This document shows, piece by piece, positions 6,519 through 12,636 of a DNA stretch of 12,636 nt. Below the pieces are notes generated by a model, which was not told where the DNA came from, did not search any database, and saw only the letters and a program-made list of their open reading frames with translations. The number at the start of each line of letters is the position of its first letter. The first letter of the stretch is position 1. The DNA is taken from positions 1 to 12,636 of the forward strand of contig CABUMU010000055.1 in the NCBI GenBank assembly GCA_902492855.1, written 5' to 3'. The position numbers and the translations under genes were made by a program. This DNA is from an uncultured Collinsella sp. (GTDB lineage Bacteria; Actinomycetota; Coriobacteriia; Coriobacteriales; Coriobacteriaceae).

Positions 6519-9282
6519 ACTCAGCACTCTTGAGGGCGCCGACCATGTCGATCTTGTTGAGAGTTCGGTTGGTGGCGAGGTTGACGATGATCGTAAAGCC
6601 GAAGGAAAGCACCACGGCAAGCACGTAGCTCAGCGGCTCGACTTCAACGTCAAAGTACAGCGACGGCATCTGCAGGATGTACGTAAAGCTCTCGGCCAGC
6701 AGGCCACCCAGCGGCACGCCCAGTGCGGTGCCAATCGCCGTGAGGATCAGCGTCTCCTTGTTGACGTAGTGGTGCACCTCGCCACGGCGGAAGCCCAGCA
6801 CCTTGATGGTCGCCAGCTCGCGCTCGCGCTCGGAGATATTCGTGTTGGACAGCGTAAACACCACTACAAACGACAGGCACGCCGCCATAAAGGTCACGAG
6901 CACCACGACGGAATTGATGATAGTGAAGTTCGCCTCGTAGTTCTGCCAATGTTCGGCCGTGCTCGAGATGGTGAGCCAACCGTCGCTCTTAAGCTTCTTG
7001 CTAAACGCAATCTGGTCAGAAGATGAGCCCTTAAGCAGCACAAAGATGCCGTTAAGACGCGCGCTTCGGCCGAACGCGCGCTCATAGGTGCCCTGCGTCA
7101 TATAGAGCGTGTTGCCCAGATAGTTGAGCGAAATGTCGCTAACCTTGACCTTGGCGACGTTGAGTGACGAATCCTGGACGTGCGCCGCGTCACCCGGCTT
7201 GATTCCCAGCACCAGCTGCGAGCTCTTGCTTAAATACACGTCCCCGTCACGCAGGGCGAGCGGTTCTTTGGACTCATCCTCCAGGCGCACGTAATCGCCC
7301 AAGTCACCCGTGCGGTCATCGGGCACCACGATCAGCTGCACGGTCTCGCTCTTGCCGCCAAATGTAAAGGTGACGTTGTCGGTCATAATCGGCAGCGTCG
7401 AAGTCACGGTCACGTTGGAATCATTGGCCGCGCTGCGCTCATCCAATGCCGCGCACGTCTGCGAAAAATCGTCGGGATTGGCGACCGCCAGCAAGTCATA
7501 GCGCGTGATATGCCCATACTGCTTGGGCGAAAGCGCGACCGACGTGTCGCGAATACCCATACCGCAGATCACAAGCGCGGTGCAACCCGCGATACCGAAG
7601 ATGGTCATAACGGCGCGCTTTTTGTAGCGGAACAGGTTACGTGCTGCCACCTTGTTCAAAAAGCTCATGCGGCGCCAGATAAAGCCGATGCGCTCGAGCA
7701 AGATACGCGAGCCGGCGCGCGGGGCCTTGGGGAGAATGAGCGAGGCCGGGGTCTCGGCCATCTCGTGGCGGCAGGCGATAATCGTGGCGCCCACCACGCC
7801 CACGGCAAACAGCGCCACCGAAACGATCGAGGACACGATGTCGTACGAAAGCAACATCTGGGGCAGCGAGTACATGTCGTCGAACACCGTAAACAGGAAC
7901 AGCGGCAGGCCCACAAATCCGATGATGTTGCCGAGCACGCCGCCGATCAGGCACGCCCACAGCGAGTAGTCCACGTATTTGGACAGGATGCGTCCGCGCG
8001 AATAGCCGAGCGCTTTGTACAGGCCAATAAGTGTGCGCTCCTCCTCGACCATGCGGGTGGCGGTGGTAAGGCTGATGAGCACGGCGACGATAAAGAAGAT
8101 GAACGGGAACACCGTGGCGATGGCTTCAATTGACGAGCTATCGCTCTCCACGCTCGAGTAGCTTGCGATATTGCCGCGGTCCTGGATGTACCAGGTGCAT
8201 TCGCCCAGATCGGAAAGCTCGGCGCGGGCATCGGCAAACTGCTGGTCGGCGGCGGCGCGGCGCTGATCCAGGTCGGCCTGCGCTTGCACGCGCTCCTCGC
8301 TGCCCTCTGCCATGCGATTGATGTTGTCCTGCTCAATCCCAAAGAGCATATTCGCCTGGCGCTCGGCCGCATCCAAGCTTGCCGGCGTGTCGACCGTCAG
8401 TTCCTGAGCGCGCGCCTTCTCACGCTCCTCGCGAATCTTCTCTATATTGCCCTTGACCTTGTTGATCTTTGCCGCGTAGGCATCCGAATAGGAGTTGAGG
8501 CTCTTGGCTCCCTCGACGATCACGTGGACCGCGGAGTAGGAAGAAGATGTCGCGGCGTCCTCGCTCACATAGAACTTATAGTCCGCCGCCGAAGCAGCGC
8601 GAAAGGCGTTGACTGTCGAGTCGGAGCTCACATCAGTGGGGTCGAGGACCTCGGCCGTAATGGTGTAATCGCCCGCGGCAAACTGGTCCTTGGCGCTTTG
8701 ATTGGACGAGCTCGCGTCATTGGCGGCAAAACTCACCGTATCGCCGATTATCTTGCCCGATGCCTTCAGGAACTTCGAAGTCACCGCGACTTCATCGGCG
8801 CTCTCGGGCAAATCGCCGTTCACGAGCACCGGCTGATCGATGTTCTCCTTGGAGAGACTTTGCACGACCACGCGCTCGCGCGTTGTGCCCACGGCGGTGT
8901 AGGCGGTCTCGGTGTAGATGCCTTCGGCCGTCTCGACGCCGTCGACCTCTTGGATAGCCGCAAGATCGTCGCGCGTAAGGCCATAGGTCGACTGCACGTT
9001 AATGTCATAGACATTCTGCTGGTCAAAATAGGCGTCGACCGAATCACACAGATCCTCACAACCCGCCTTGAGGCCGCACATCACGCTCACGCCGAGCGCG
9101 GTGATGACCACGATAGACAAGAAGCGTTTGAGGCTGCCGCGGATTGTACGGTAGATGCCACGGCGAAAAACCGTCGGCACCATATCGTTTGAGCTTTGGG
9201 CGGTGCGGTAGGTTGCGAACTCCCGGTCGCGACTCACGTGCTCCGTATCGTGGTTCTGGCTGTTGTGGCGATCTTGGTCCAT
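6517..9282 (-). CDS. FtsX/MacB-type ABC transporter permease
   Basis: This is a large permease of about 921 aa with the duplicated FtsX layout: one membrane helix, a large extracytoplasmic domain, then three helices, repeated once. Hydrophobic segments lie near residues 55-73, 388-409, 442-467, 485-503, 560-577, 789-811, 845-865 and 886-903. The first outer domain contains a long charged helical stretch (about 266-358) likely to form a coiled coil. Typical cytoplasmic coupling motifs are seen after helices 2 and 6: GLYKALGYSRGRIL and IKVLGFRRGEVHHY. It pairs with the ATPase encoded just upstream to form an exporter or mechanotransmitter of the MacB/LolCDE class; the substrate is unknown. I prefer the ATG at 9282, five bases after the ATPase stop. 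A GTG at 9294 overlapping that stop is possible, and neither has a good ribosome binding site, which suggests translational coupling. Confidence 0.9.
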   Translation of the reverse strand: MDQDRHNSQNHDTEHVSRDREFATYRTAQSSNDMVPTVFRRGIYRTIRGSLKRFLSIVVITALGVSVMCGLKAGCEDLCDSVDAYFDQQNVYDINVQSTYGLTRDDLAAIQEVDGVETAEGIYTETAYTAVGTTRERVVVQSLSKENIDQPVLVNGDLPESADEVAVTSKFLKASGKIIGDTVSFAANDASSSNQSAKDQFAAGDYTITAEVLDPTDVSSDSTVNAFRAASAADYKFYVSEDAATSSSYSAVHVIVEGAKSLNSYSDAYAAKINKVKGNIEKIREEREKARAQELTVDTPASLDAAERQANMLFGIEQDNINRMAEGSEERVQAQADLDQRRAAADQQFADARAELSDLGECTWYIQDRGNIASYSSVESDSSSIEAIATVFPFIFFIVAVLISLTTATRMVEEERTLIGLYKALGYSRGRILSKYVDYSLWACLIGGVLGNIIGFVGLPLFLFTVFDDMYSLPQMLLSYDIVSSIVSVALFAVGVVGATIIACRHEMAETPASLILPKAPRAGSRILLERIGFIWRRMSFLNKVAARNLFRYKKRAVMTIFGIAGCTALVICGMGIRDTSVALSPKQYGHITRYDLLAVANPDDFSQTCAALDERSAANDSNVTVTSTLPIMTDNVTFTFGGKSETVQLIVVPDDRTGDLGDYVRLEDESKEPLALRDGDVYLSKSSQLVLGIKPGDAAHVQDSSLNVAKVKVSDISLNYLGNTLYMTQGTYERAFGRSARLNGIFVLLKGSSSDQIAFSKKLKSDGWLTISSTAEHWQNYEANFTIINSVVVLVTFMAACLSFVVVFTLSNTNISERERELATIKVLGFRRGEVHHYVNKETLILTAIGTALGVPLGGLLAESFTYILQMPSLYFDVEVEPLSYVLAVVLSFGFTIIVNLATNRTLNKIDMVGALKSAE

Positions 9283-9287
9283 GGGCG

Positions 9288-9989
9288 CTACCACTCGATC
9301 GTCTCGATCGGCACGGGATTTTGCTGGACCGTCTCGCTCTCCACGCGGCCGCTCTTAAAGCGGATCAGGCGATCGGCCATGGGCGCGAGCGCGGAGTTGT
9401 GGGTGATGATAATGACCGTAATGCCCTGCTTGCGACAGGTGTCCTGCAGCAGCTGCAAGATCTGCTTGCCGGTTTTGTAGTCGAGCGCGCCCGTGGGCTC
9501 GTCGCATAGAAGCAGCTTGGGGTTTTTGGCCAGCGCGCGGGCAATGGACACGCGCTGCTGCTCGCCGCCCGAAAGCTGCGCCGGAAAGTTAGCGAGGCGC
9601 TCACCCAGGCCAACCTGGCAAAGCGTTTGCTCGGCATCGAGCGAATCGGGGCAGATTTGCGCCGCGAGTTCGACGTTTTCGAGCGCCGTCAGGTTAGGGA
9701 CCAGATTGTAGAACTGGAAGACAAAGCCGACGTCGGCGCGGCGGTATTCCACGAGCTGCGCCTCGTTAGCAGAACTCACGTCGCGCCCGTCCACCGTTAC
9801 GGTGCCGGAGGTTACCGTGTCCATACCGCCCAGGATGTTGAGCGCCGTGGTCTTGCCGGCACCCGAGGCACCCAGGATAATGGCGAGCTCGCCGCGCTCG
9901 ACCGTAAAGCTCGCGCCGTCGAGCGCGTGGATGCGGGCATCGCCCTCGCCGTATGCTTTGATGACGTCTTTAAATTCGATATAGGCCAT
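9288..9989 (-). CDS. ABC transporter ATP-binding protein (MacB/LolD type)
   Basis: This is the nucleotide-binding subunit that powers the downstream FtsX-type permease at the inner face of the membrane. All motifs are intact in 233 aa: Walker A GASGAGKT (40-47), Q-loop Gln92 in FVFQFYNL, signature LSGGEQQR (139-146), Walker B LLLCDEP with catalytic Glu164, D-loop GALD (167-170), and switch His197 in IITHN. The FQFYNLVP stretch is typical of the MacB/LolD branch. The ribosome binding site is weak (GGGA about ten bases upstream of the ATG). It is the first gene of a two-gene operon ending in the hairpin at 6482-6518. Upstream at 10046-10074 lies an inverted copy of that hairpin's arm and loop. 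Confidence 0.95.
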   Translation of the reverse strand: MAYIEFKDVIKAYGEGDARIHALDGASFTVERGELAIILGASGAGKTTALNILGGMDTVTSGTVTVDGRDVSSANEAQLVEYRRADVGFVFQFYNLVPNLTALENVELAAQICPDSLDAEQTLCQVGLGERLANFPAQLSGGEQQRVSIARALAKNPKLLLCDEPTGALDYKTGKQILQLLQDTCRKQGITVIIITHNSALAPMADRLIRFKSGRVESETVQQNPVPIETIEW

Positions 9990-10045
9990 CGATCGGTTCC
10001 CATCTGGTCGGATAACTCTTTAGTATTACCCATTTCGCACCGACT

Positions 10046-10074
10046 AAAAAGGGACGGGTTTATTTTGGCAGGTT
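10046..10074. repeat. 29-bp repeat, inverted partner of 6482-6510
   Basis: This stretch, ending GGTTTATTTTGGCAGGTT, matches the reverse complement of 6482-6510 in 28 of 29 bases. Unlike the other copy it lacks the closing arm, so it forms no hairpin here. It lies 57 bp upstream of the ATPase start, so the two copies bracket the ABC operon like terminal inverted repeats of a 3.6-kb unit. I see no target-site duplication. Confidence 0.75.
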
Positions 10075-10090
10075 CTATATGGGGAAACGG

Positions 10091-10102
10091 CATCTATAGA
10101 TG
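10091..10102. promoter_or_regulatory. 12-bp perfect palindrome CATCTATAGATG
   Basis: A perfect palindrome sits between the divergent ABC operon and GyrI-like gene. It may be a protein binding site, but twelve bases can also occur by chance. The rest of 9990-10260 shows only the 29-bp repeat and the LexA-type box. Confidence 0.25.
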
Positions 10103-10190
10103 AGGCGCCGGGGAGGCAGAGAAATCATCGACGGGGTCAGGCCGACCGCCAAACACAACGCACACATCTCAATCTGTCAGCCAAATCATT

Positions 10191-10219
10191 CGAACAGCTG
10201 TTCGTTTCTATGATATGAT
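10191..10219 (+). promoter_or_regulatory. LexA-type SOS box and -10 upstream of the GyrI-like gene
   Basis: CGAACAGCTGTTCG (10191-10204) is a perfect 14-bp palindrome of the form CGAAC-N4-GTTCG, the LexA/DinR box core of Gram-positive bacteria. Two overlapping TATGAT hexamers (10209-10214 and 10214-10219) follow directly. With the second as -10, the -35 (CGAACA, 10191-10196) falls inside the box at 17-bp spacing, so bound LexA would block the promoter. The start codon is 56 bp further on. Confidence 0.6.
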
Positions 10220-10260
10220 TCCGCTATCTAAGCAGGCCAATACGCAGAAAGGCAGCCAGC

Positions 10261-10899
10261 ATGGCGTTCGACTTTAAGAAGGAATGCAAGGAGCTCTACA
10301 AACCTGCAAGCAAGCCGAGTATCGTAACTGTCCCGCCTATGAGCTACGTTGCCGTTCGCGGAAAGGGCGACCCAAATACCGAAGGTGGCGAGTATCAAAA
10401 CGCCCTGCCGCTGCTTTACGGCATCGCCTATACCGTCAAGATGTCAAAGAAAGGCTCAAGGAGTATCGAGGGCTATTTCGACTTTGTGGTACCGCCGCTC
10501 GAAGGTTTCTGGTGGCAAGACTCCCCGAGCGGTGACATCGATTATGTACGCAAAGACGATTTCAACTTCATCTCGTGCATCCGCCTGCCCGATTTCGTCA
10601 CCCGAGATGACTTTGACTGGGCAGTCGCGGAAGCCACGACCAAAAAGAAACTGGACTTTTCCGCCGTCGAGCTGCTTAAAGTTGACGAGGGTCTCTGCGT
10701 TCAATGCATGCATACCGGACCCTACGACAACGAACCGGCGGCCGTAAACGCTATGCATGAATACATGACCGAACAGGGCTATGTCCCCGACTTCTCGGAC
10801 TCCCGTTTACATCACGAAATCTATCTCTCCGATCCACGCAAATGTGCACCGGAGAGACTTAAGACTGTGGTTCGTCATCCTATCAAGCGCGCTGAATAG
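10261..10899 (+). CDS. GyrI-like domain protein
   Basis: This 212-aa protein of the GyrI-like small-molecule-binding family matches the common bacterial form along its whole length. Near the N-terminus are PSIVTVPPMSYVAVRGKGDP (19-38) and GGEYQNALPLLYGIAYTVK (42-60). Later come HTGPYDNE in the middle and HHEIYLSDPRKCAPERLK near the end. Members bind hydrophobic or planar drugs, some hydrolyse cyclopropanoid DNA alkylators, and E. coli GyrI (SbmC) is an SOS-induced gyrase modulator; those are family facts, not shown here. The protein is soluble, with no signal peptide. AAAGG precedes the ATG by eight or nine bases. The upstream LexA-type box fits a DNA-damage or toxin-protection role. It is transcribed alone and divergently from the ABC exporter. 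Confidence 0.88.
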   Translation: MAFDFKKECKELYKPASKPSIVTVPPMSYVAVRGKGDPNTEGGEYQNALPLLYGIAYTVKMSKKGSRSIEGYFDFVVPPLEGFWWQDSPSGDIDYVRKDDFNFISCIRLPDFVTRDDFDWAVAEATTKKKLDFSAVELLKVDEGLCVQCMHTGPYDNEPAAVNAMHEYMTEQGYVPDFSDSRLHHEIYLSDPRKCAPERLKTVVRHPIKRAE

Positions 10900-10929
10900 C
10901 GTGGAGCGTCATTTCACGCGCTAGGTTTT
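10897..10929 (+). terminator. Probable terminator of the GyrI-like gene
   Basis: TAGCGTG (10897-10903) pairs with CACGCGCTA (10915-10923), leaving a bulge, around an 11-base loop. GGTTTTA follows directly. The left arm begins with the TAG stop codon. The stem is short and bulged, but the position and the T-run fit an intrinsic terminator. Confidence 0.5.
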
Positions 10930-10958
10930 AAGCCAGCCAACCAGCCGCCTCCTAGGCT

Positions 10959-10978
10959 GTCAAGCAATTATCTTGACG
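10959..10978 (+). promoter_or_regulatory. Inverted repeat GTCAAG-N7-CTTGAC over a -35-like site
   Basis: Perfect 6-bp arms (10959-10964 and 10972-10977) frame a 7-base AT-rich spacer. The right arm includes TTGACG (10973-10978), a good -35 hexamer, so a bound repressor would block it. The -10 is uncertain: TAATAA (10993-10998) is only 14 bases away. If this is the promoter, the transcript starts just before the structured leader at 11013. Confidence 0.35.
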
Positions 10979-11012
10979 CGGCCCGCCGCATCTAATAAGT
11001 TTGTTTTGCTAA

Positions 11013-11068
11013 AGCTGGAAAGCCTCTCAACGATGCGCAACTCCAGCTCTTTTTATATCAAGAGGCTT
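11013..11068 (+). ncRNA. Structured leader or small RNA with two interlocked stems upstream of the abi gene
   Basis: Stem 1 pairs AGCTGGA (11013-11019) with TCCAGCT (11042-11048) and is followed by CTTTTTAT, an intrinsic-terminator pattern. Stem 2 pairs AAGCCTCT (11020-11027) with AGAGGCTT (11061-11068), whose 3' arm contains the AGAGG ribosome binding site of the next gene. The arms alternate (1, 2, 1', 2'), so the stems form either a pseudoknot or two competing states. Stem 1 alone would release a short RNA of about 45 nt; stem 2 would hide the ribosome binding site. Structured RNAs are known next to abiF genes, where one acts as RNA antitoxin. Assignment to that family is an inference from position and topology only. 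Confidence 0.5.
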
Positions 11069-11070
11069 AA

Positions 11071-11418
11071 ATGAAATACCAGAAGTCGTGGATATCCATC
11101 AACGAACAAATAGCACTATTGACAGAATACAGGGGTCTTAAGTGCTCTGATCAAAGCGAACTCGAGCGAGCTTTGGTCGAAGTCGGCCACTACAGACTGT
11201 CGGCCTACTGGTTTCCCTACAAAACCAAATGCAAGTCCGGGATTACCATCTTTCGCGAAGGCACAACATTCAAAACCATCATCTACACGCATGAATTTGA
11301 CCGAGCCCTCCGACAGTTAATGTTTGATGCGGTCGGCAGAATTGAGATCTACCTCAGAAGCAGAATTGCCTATCTTGCCTCTGAGGAACGCGGGCCTTTC
11401 TGTTACCCAGATGTCGCC
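11071..11418 (+). pseudogene. Abi_2/AbiF-type abortive infection protein, C-terminus lost
   Basis: The first ~116 residues match the Abi_2 (AbiD/AbiF) family: KSWISINEQIALL (5-17), the VGHYRLSAYWFPY block (38-50), GTTFKTIIYTHEFDRALRQL (64-83) and AVGRIEIYLRSRIAYL (87-102). Family members are about 300 aa. After GPFCYPDVA the frame runs on to 11682 with arginine-, serine- and proline-rich nonsense, because it has passed into another gene read in the wrong frame. The missing half should carry the RN-x-x-AH-type HEPN motif needed for RNase action, so this remnant is probably inactive. The start is well supported by AGAGG six bases before the ATG. The most likely cause is a deletion that joined the abi gene to a downstream ClC channel gene; an assembly error cannot be ruled out. 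Confidence 0.8.
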
Positions 11419-11633
11419 ATAACGAGGCTCAACTCGGCATGTCCATCGCGCTTTGCGCCGCGCTGGGCTACGCAGCCGTCTTTGGCAGCGCCACCAATAC
11501 GCTGCTCGCACCCATCCTTATTGGCTGCGAAGTCTTCGGCTTTGGTAACTTGCCGATGTTCATTATTGTCTGCGTTGTGGCTTACCTGTTCAACATGGAT
11601 AAGTCCATCTACGCCCTGCAGGAGCGGGCGTAG
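11418..11633 (+). pseudogene. ClC-type chloride channel, 3' remnant
   Basis: In the third plus frame the last ~71 codons of a ClC family channel are visible. They begin around HNEAQLGMSIALCAALGYAA, continue through GSATNTLLAPILIGCEVFGF and NLPMFIIVCVVAYLF, and end with KSIYALQERA and a stop. These are the final membrane helices of the family, with the ATNT...AP.. pattern and a short tail. Full-length proteins have 400 or more residues, so over 80 percent of the gene is missing. It has no promoter or start of its own. The frame differs from that of the truncated abi gene, so no fusion protein results. The original channel gene was probably downstream of abi on the same strand before a deletion. 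Confidence 0.75.
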
Positions 11634-11660
11634 GTCGATGTCCAGGCAGGTGGTCTCAGC

Positions 11661-11799
11661 CGGAAACGGTGTCCCACTCTGAGGCTGTATTCCGGGACAC
11701 GGTTTCCGCTTGGAACGCCATTCGGAAAGCGCATCCCGCTTTAAAACGGAATTCCGGGACGTAGTTTCCGTCTGAGCCTCCATTCGGAAAGCATGTCCC
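11661..11799. repeat. Alternating palindromic array with a 62-bp period
   Basis: Five 15-bp elements alternate in orientation. Forward-type elements are CGGAAACGGTGTCCC (11661), CGGAAAGCGCATCCC (11723) and CGGAAAGCATGTCCC (11785). Reverse-type elements are GGGACACGGTTTCCG (11694) and GGGACGTAGTTTCCG (11756). Like elements start exactly 62 bp apart, and gaps alternate 33 and 29 bp. Each element can pair with either neighbour, so several folds compete. The array lies between the converging ClC remnant and ogt, where it could terminate transcription from both sides. Confidence 0.8.
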
Positions 11800-11839
11800 G
11801 TTCTTTCACGGCATCTTGGCTATGCAAAGCGCTCGAGTG

Positions 11840-12418
11840 TTACTCCTCGTACGCGCCCTCAAGCCGAAGCAGCCACTCCTTGCGATCAAGCCCGCCGGCA
11901 TATCCGTTAAGCGAGCCGTCGGCCGCCACCACGCGATGGCATGGCACAATAATCGAAACAGGGTTGCGAGCGACCGCGGCCCCCACGGCACGGGGAGACA
12001 CAACGGGTGTCTCATTTCCCGGCACACGATGTCGAGCCGCAACACGCTTGGCGATCTCGCCATACGTAGCGACCTCGCCACGCGGAATAGAAAGCAGCTC
12101 GTACCAAACTTCACGCTGAAACGCCGTGCCAATCAAATGCAACGGCGGCGTAAACCGAGGTTCCTGCCCTGCAAAATAAGCATTCAGCCAAGCCCACGAA
12201 CGCTCAAGCACCGAAGAAGCCGCACCATTTGCAGGACTCACCGACGACATGCCGCCAGCACCAGAAACTGCATCGGCGCCTTCAACATGTTCAGGATCTT
12301 CTTTGAGAAGCGTGGAGCCAAAATGCTCCTGTCCCTCAAACCAAAGCCCCGTCAGACCGCGGCCATCAGCGGCAAGCAAGATTTCGCCCAAAGGCGAAGC
12401 AAACGTCGTCGTGACCAC
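11840..12418 (-). CDS. ogt: Methylated-DNA--[protein]-cysteine S-methyltransferase
   Basis: This is an O6-alkylguanine-DNA alkyltransferase that repairs alkylated bases in one suicide step by moving the alkyl group to its own cysteine. The active site is IIVPCHRVV with Cys160 and His161. Other landmarks are Tyr119 in VATYGEIA, the arginine finger Arg143 and Asn152 in RAVGAAVARNP, and the closing GYAGGLDRKEWLLRLEG. The 192 aa are slightly longer than usual because of an Ala/Gly/Ser-rich insertion (about 39-70) between the N-terminal and catalytic domains. The start is GTG at 12418, with AAAGGAG ending six bases before it. On the same strand a TATTAT hexamer (12451-12446) is a plausible -10. 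No Ada-type regulatory domain is present, so it is the Ogt form. Confidence 0.93.
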   Translation of the reverse strand: MVTTTFASPLGEILLAADGRGLTGLWFEGQEHFGSTLLKEDPEHVEGADAVSGAGGMSSVSPANGAASSVLERSWAWLNAYFAGQEPRFTPPLHLIGTAFQREVWYELLSIPRGEVATYGEIAKRVAARHRVPGNETPVVSPRAVGAAVARNPVSIIVPCHRVVAADGSLNGYAGGLDRKEWLLRLEGAYEE

Positions 12419-12636
12419 CAGCGGCTCCTTTCAAAACTCCGCAACATAATACCGCGAATTGTGCAGACAACCCCAATCGACCCCAAAGTCACCCAAGGCA
12501 GCAGGCGCGCAGCGCCGAGGCCGCCGCCGGGACCAGGGCCCGCAACGGCCACGTGCCCCCGCATCAGCCCAGCGGCCTCAACCAACAACGGCCCCATCGC
12601 AGGCCGGTCGCAGCAGCGTCACCGCAAGCGGGGGCC
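12419..12636. other. GC-rich window end without a recognisable gene
   Basis: Apart from the ogt ribosome binding site and a -10-like hexamer near 12446, no gene is supported. Minus-strand frames entering from the right edge all stop within about 65 bases. Inverted arms GCCCCCGC (12555-12562) and GCGGGGGC (12628-12635) are 65 bases apart; they may belong to a larger structure outside the window. Confidence 0.4.

Noticed and set aside
11403..11783. 126-aa minus frame across the ClC remnant and repeat array
   Set aside because: Its sequence is a translation of the palindromic repeats and the antisense of the ClC remnant.
11661..11799. CRISPR array
   Set aside because: The elements alternate in orientation with short, related gaps; there is no uniform direct repeat with unique 30-40 bp spacers and no cas gene.
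12352..12597. 81-aa minus frame overlapping the ogt start
   Set aside because: It overlaps ogt in another frame and has no ribosome binding site or recognisable domain.

Overview
The window looks like a chromosomal segment of a gut actinobacterium of the class Coriobacteriia, most probably Collinsella or a close relative. This is inferred from the high GC content, the gene types (M18 aminopeptidase, Ntn-type amidase, 6-phosphofructokinase, two-gene FtsX-type ABC exporter) and the crowding of palindromic repeats between genes. No marker gene such as rRNA is present, so the assignment rests on style and protein family resemblance.

Layout. At 1-192 there is no convincing gene. A small reading frame (193-375, -) follows an M18 aspartyl aminopeptidase (376-1761, -) with only a TAA/ATG junction between them. 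A divergent, membrane-anchored Ntn hydrolase of the choloylglycine-hydrolase family (1923-3008, +) is followed by 6-phosphofructokinase (3149-4228, +). A repeat-rich zone comes next. It has a 181-bp nested palindrome that overlaps the pfk stop codon, two copies of a 71-bp stem-loop element on either side of a membrane-bound XRE regulator (4688-5626, +), a 140-bp nested palindrome, and a small conserved hypothetical gene (6080-6400, +). An ABC exporter operon on the minus strand (ATPase 9288-9989, permease 6517-9282) is bracketed by 29-bp inverted repeats. A GyrI-like gene (10261-10899, +) sits behind a textbook LexA/SOS-box palindrome.

From 10959 to 11799 lies the most unusual part. A structured leader with two interlocked stems (pseudoknot or switch topology) precedes an Abi_2/AbiF-type abortive-infection gene. 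The Abi gene breaks off near 11418 and is joined, out of frame, to the last ~70 codons of a ClC chloride channel. A palindromic array with an exact 62-bp period follows. The window closes with an Ogt-type O6-alkylguanine-DNA alkyltransferase (11840-12418, -) and 218 bp without a recognisable gene.

How it fits together. The left half is ordinary metabolism (peptide turnover, amide hydrolysis, glycolysis) and looks like stable chromosome. The right half is accessory: stress or drug-protection genes (GyrI-like, Ogt, ABC exporter) and a decayed phage-defence gene. Most intergenic gaps between 4.2 and 11.8 kb hold different palindromic repeat families, which could be terminators, REP/MITE-like elements or both. 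The points best worth following are the putative AbiF-type RNA leader on the truncated abi gene, the LexA box in front of the GyrI-like gene, and the dispersed palindrome families.
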